From an uncultured Bacteroidales bacterium (GTDB lineage: Bacteria; Bacteroidota; Bacteroidia; Bacteroidales; P3): 64,000 bases of DNA. A program made the translations under genes and the position numbers. Every line of letters begins with the position of its first letter. Within the stretch, counting starts at the first letter, position 1. Shown here piece after piece: positions 61,794-64,000 of the stretch. The stretch covers positions 1-64,000 of the forward strand of contig OMYR01000027.1 of assembly GCA_900315335.1 (NCBI GenBank), written 5' to 3'. Under the pieces are notes generated by a model. That model ran no database searches. It was not told the DNA's origin and saw only the letters and a program-made list of their open reading frames with translations.

Positions 61794-61824
61794 CAAAATT
61801 ATAACAAAACTACGGATTGACAAA
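61794..61824 (-). promoter_or_regulatory. Promoter of tmRNA
   Basis: Minus strand TTTG (61824-61821), 19 bases, TAATTTTG (61801-61794), 27 bases before the RNA 5' end. Between here and 62011 only AT-rich DNA is seen. Confidence 0.72.
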
Positions 61825-62011
61825 ATATTTCGCTCTTTTTCTCACTATTCCGTACAAATTAATCACAACAAAACGTCAATTTTTACGTTTTTCAAGCCGA
61901 TTTATCACCATTTTCTCTGTTTTAATATGTATAATCGCTAAAATTAATTCAACGATAAATCAACTACTTAACGAAAATAATGTATTTTTTTCATATTTTT
62001 TACTCAAAAAA

Positions 62012-62043
62012 TTTGGTCACAATTCAAAAAGATAGTAATTTTG
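62012..62043 (+). promoter_or_regulatory. Promoter of tRNA-Asp
   Basis: TTTG (62012-62015), 20 bases, TAATTTTG (62036-62043), about 50 bases before the tRNA. Good match to both boxes. Confidence 0.7.
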
Positions 62044-62092
62044 CAAACGCAACTGAGGGATACGACAAAATGAATCTTGAAGTAAGCGAAAC

Positions 62093-62167
62093 GGTCTGGT
62101 AGTTCAGCTTGGTTAGAATACATGCCTGTCACGCATGGGGTCGCGAGTTCGAGTCTCGTCCAGACCG
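62093..62167 (+). tRNA. tRNA-Asp (GTC)
   Basis: 75 bases. Acceptor GGTCTGG pairs with CCAGACC; anticodon arm CATGCCTGTCACGCATG gives anticodon GTC; T arm has GAGTTCGAGTCTC. CCA not encoded. Flanked by its own promoter and terminator. Confidence 0.96.
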
Positions 62168-62170
62168 CTG

Positions 62171-62203
62171 AAAAAGAGATGTTGAAATTAGCATCTCTTT
62201 TTT
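62171..62203 (+). terminator. Terminator of tRNA-Asp
   Basis: Stem AAAAAGAGATG/CATCTCTTTTT with a 10-base loop, run of T after it. 3 bases beyond the tRNA. Confidence 0.9.
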
Positions 62204-62329
62204 TGTTGTTAGAACTTTACATAATATATCTTTAATAACAATCTTTATTACTACGACTCCAACACAAATAAACAGCAATACAAATCCAAAAATCCTTCTG
62301 ACAATAAGGAAATTTTACAAAATAAAATA

Positions 62330-62357
62330 AGCGAGAGATTTTGTAAAAACTCTCGCT
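62330..62357 (-). terminator. Terminator of gmk
   Basis: Stem AGCGAGAG/CTCTCGCT (62330-62337, 62350-62357); minus strand continues TATTTT. 27 bases after the gmk stop. Confidence 0.85.
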
Positions 62358-62384
62358 ATTCCACTTATTATCGTTTCGCTTACC

Positions 62385-62942
62385 CTATAATATATATTTC
62401 TCCACCGCTTTTGAAAATTCCTTAACAGCAGTAGCCAAATCGTCATTGACAATTATTTTATCAAAAAATTTTGCATAACTTATCTCCATTTCAGCCCTTT
62501 GAATACGCTTATTCAACGTCTCTTCTGTCTCCGTTCCTCTATTAACCAAACGATGCTTTAACACTTCAACACTCGGCGGCATTATAAAAATACTATACGC
62601 CTTATCTCCCAAAGTCTTTTTTATATTCACTCCACCTTTAACATCGACATCAAAAACAGGATATCTCCCCTCGCCGTTTATTCTATCTATCTCACTTTTC
62701 AAAGTACCATAAAAAAGATTATCATAGACCTGTTCATACTCCAAAAAATCCGATGCCTCTATCCTTTTATTAAATTCCTCCGCCGAAAGGAAATAATAAT
62801 CTTTGCCATTGACTTCTCCCTGTCTTGGGGTTCGCGTAGTCGCCGAAACCGAAAAACCAAATTTGTCGGGATATAGTTCAAAAATCTTCTTCAATATGGT
62901 GGTCTTACCACTGCCACTCGGTGCTGAAACAATCAAATTCAT
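62385..62942 (-). CDS. gmk: Guanylate kinase
   Basis: 185 residues. P-loop PSGSGKTT (8-15), SVSATTRTPRQGEVNGKDYYF near 33-53 (GMP binding), EYEQVYDNLFYGTL near 70, and VDVKGGVNIKK near 98. Converts GMP to GDP with ATP. Starts right at the P-loop region, slightly short at the N-terminus compared with E. coli but normal for Bacteroidetes. Confidence 0.95.
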   Translation of the reverse strand: MNLIVSAPSGSGKTTILKKIFELYPDKFGFSVSATTRTPRQGEVNGKDYYFLSAEEFNKRIEASDFLEYEQVYDNLFYGTLKSEIDRINGEGRYPVFDVDVKGGVNIKKTLGDKAYSIFIMPPSVEVLKHRLVNRGTETEETLNKRIQRAEMEISYAKFFDKIIVNDDLATAVKEFSKAVEKYIL

Positions 62943-62970
62943 AGTCTAATAATTTTTAAGTGTTATTGTC

Positions 62971-63054
62971 AAATTAGTGTTTAACATCAGCAAAATAATA
63001 TTAAACATTAATAGAATAGTGTTTAACATCAGTACAACGATATTTAATACAAAT
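62971..63054. repeat. 21-bp-phased array between gmk and the coiled-coil gene
   Basis: Units at 62971 (aaattagtgtttaacatcag..), 62992 (aaaataatattaaacatta..), 63013 (agaatagtgtttaacatcag..) and 63034 (decayed). Units 1 and 3 agree at most positions. 3' of the coiled-coil gene on the minus strand. Confidence 0.78.
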
Positions 63055-63098
63055 AAATCCCTTACACAACAAAATTTGACAATCAATAAAAATGCTTT

Positions 63099-63986
63099 TT
63101 AGTTGAAACGTCTGCCAATTATGCCTTCAAGTGTAGTGTATGCCAATGATGTCTTTGCCCAGCGTTTTTGCTTTTGGAATGTTTCCACAATATCCATAGA
63201 TGCCTCGAATGTTGAGCAGGCATTCAAATCACATACAAATTTATTATAGTCTTTTATATTGCCCGAAAACAAATCATTGATAAACATAAATTTCTCACTA
63301 ACGCCAATAGCGGACATCAGGTCTTTATTATTCGCTTGTTCAAAAGTATCTGCGATTGAACGAGGTTGTTTATCAGTTTTTATCTCTGGTTTCACTTGCT
63401 CGGTAATAGTGCGTATCGAAGAGGTTTGAGAAGACGGCATAGATACTTGTTGCATCGCTGTTCTGTCCAAGGTTTTATCTTTCATCACTCTTTGATGCAA
63501 GAAATCCAATACTGACGATGTCGGCTTCTCTTCTTTCGTTTCCGGTTGCTCGGGTTCTTGTTCTTTTTGCTCTGTCGTATCTTCTTTTGTCGGTATCGGT
63601 TCTTGTTTTTCTTCTATTGGCGGTTGCGGTTCAACCTTTGCAGGCTCTACAACTTCACCCTTTTTAGGTGTGTCGATACACTCTTCTTCTTTCTTCTCAA
63701 CGTAATTTTCCTCAATCGTAGAAACAATTGGCGAAGAAACTTTTTGCGTTTGCAATTCCAATGTAGAATCTTTTACCGATACCATATTGATACCTTTTTC
63801 CAACAACTGATTGTTTTGCTCCAATAACTGTCGGTTTATCATCAAGAGTTTCTCAACGTTTGCCTGCAAAAGATTTATTTTCTCATTCAAATTATTTACT
63901 TTTTCGTCTCTTGCATTATTTGTTTGCTGCAAATAATCAAACAAAGAGTTCAAAAATTCTTCTGTCTTATTTCTTAAATCGTTCAT
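63099..63986 (-). CDS. Conserved Bacteroidetes coiled-coil protein of unknown function
   Basis: 295 residues. N-terminal coiled coil (about 20-65, NLNEKINLLQANVEKLLMIN), a long Pro/Glu/Lys-rich disordered middle (about 85-170, with PIEEKQEPIPTKEDTTEQ), and a C-terminal domain from about 215 containing LMSAIGVSEKFMFINDLFSG and ending GIIGRRFN. That last domain recurs in Bacteroidetes proteins of unknown role. No membrane segment. The layout suggests a scaffold or chromosome/wall organiser but no function can be assigned. Confidence 0.75.
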   Translation of the reverse strand: MNDLRNKTEEFLNSLFDYLQQTNNARDEKVNNLNEKINLLQANVEKLLMINRQLLEQNNQLLEKGINMVSVKDSTLELQTQKVSSPIVSTIEENYVEKKEEECIDTPKKGEVVEPAKVEPQPPIEEKQEPIPTKEDTTEQKEQEPEQPETKEEKPTSSVLDFLHQRVMKDKTLDRTAMQQVSMPSSQTSSIRTITEQVKPEIKTDKQPRSIADTFEQANNKDLMSAIGVSEKFMFINDLFSGNIKDYNKFVCDLNACSTFEASMDIVETFQKQKRWAKTSLAYTTLEGIIGRRFN

Positions 63987-64000
63987 ATCCTTATTTATTT

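Overview
The window comes from a low-GC Bacteroidetes chromosome, most likely of the order Bacteroidales. Five independent signs agree. There is a type IX secretion core (porP, gldK, gldL, gldM, gldN). There is a complete Na+-translocating NADH:quinone reductase operon. The tmRNA tag ends GENNYALAA. Many genes carry the Bacteroidetes -7 promoter box TAnnTTTG. Shine-Dalgarno sites are weak and AT-rich.

Bases 1 to about 16.8 kb are the right part of a contractile-tailed, Mu-like prophage; the left part lies outside the window. In order it encodes the C-terminal end of a prohead protease/scaffold protein, the major capsid protein, two nested membrane proteins that look like a spanin module, the tail sheath, the tube, a tail chaperone with a -1 frameshift site, an inverted small membrane-protein gene with its own promoter, the tape measure, a full baseplate set (hub, spike, gp46-, gp47- and gp48-like), five or six fibre or appendage genes, a GH24 endolysin and a D12-class adenine methyltransferase containing a G10 tract. 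No integrase, transposase or reverse transcriptase lies in the window. The prophage probably ends between the methyltransferase and tRNA-Asn.

Bases 16.9-28 kb hold tRNA-Asn, a sugar transferase with a DegT-type aminotransferase (surface glycan), and an apparent operon of AddA-like and AddB-like repair nucleases, an M16 peptidase and a FucP-type sugar transporter. Bases 28-34.4 kb hold the type IX secretion operon, read leftward as porP-gldK-gldL-gldM-gldN. Bases 34.5-43 kb hold envelope genes: an RlpA-like protein, a KdsC-type phosphatase, a heptose epimerase, a deacetylase-like protein, lptB, rodA and PBP2. Bases 43-46.2 kb hold a LuxE-like ligase, a very large palindrome, an MBOAT acyltransferase and tRNA-Val. 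Bases 46.3-50.3 kb hold mnmA, a Nif3-like gene, a CdsZ-like gene and pyrC as one operon, probably with a leaderless start. Two outer-membrane beta-barrel genes follow, one with a frameshift in its signal peptide, then nqrABCDEF (52.3-58.2 kb), a thioredoxin lipoprotein, a UPF0597 Fe-S lyase-like gene, tmRNA, tRNA-Asp, gmk and a coiled-coil protein of unknown function.

The most unusual signal is in the chromosomal non-coding DNA. At least nine places, mostly just 3' of a gene, carry degenerate tandem arrays with an almost exact 21-bp period. Most share a core like TTAGTGTTAAACAT in either orientation. Inverted neighbouring units form hairpins, some terminator-like. One array forms the last codons of the PBP2 gene, one sits beside a 124-bp palindrome, and one of about 14 units fills the nqrA-thioredoxin spacer. 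I do not recognise this as a named repeat family.
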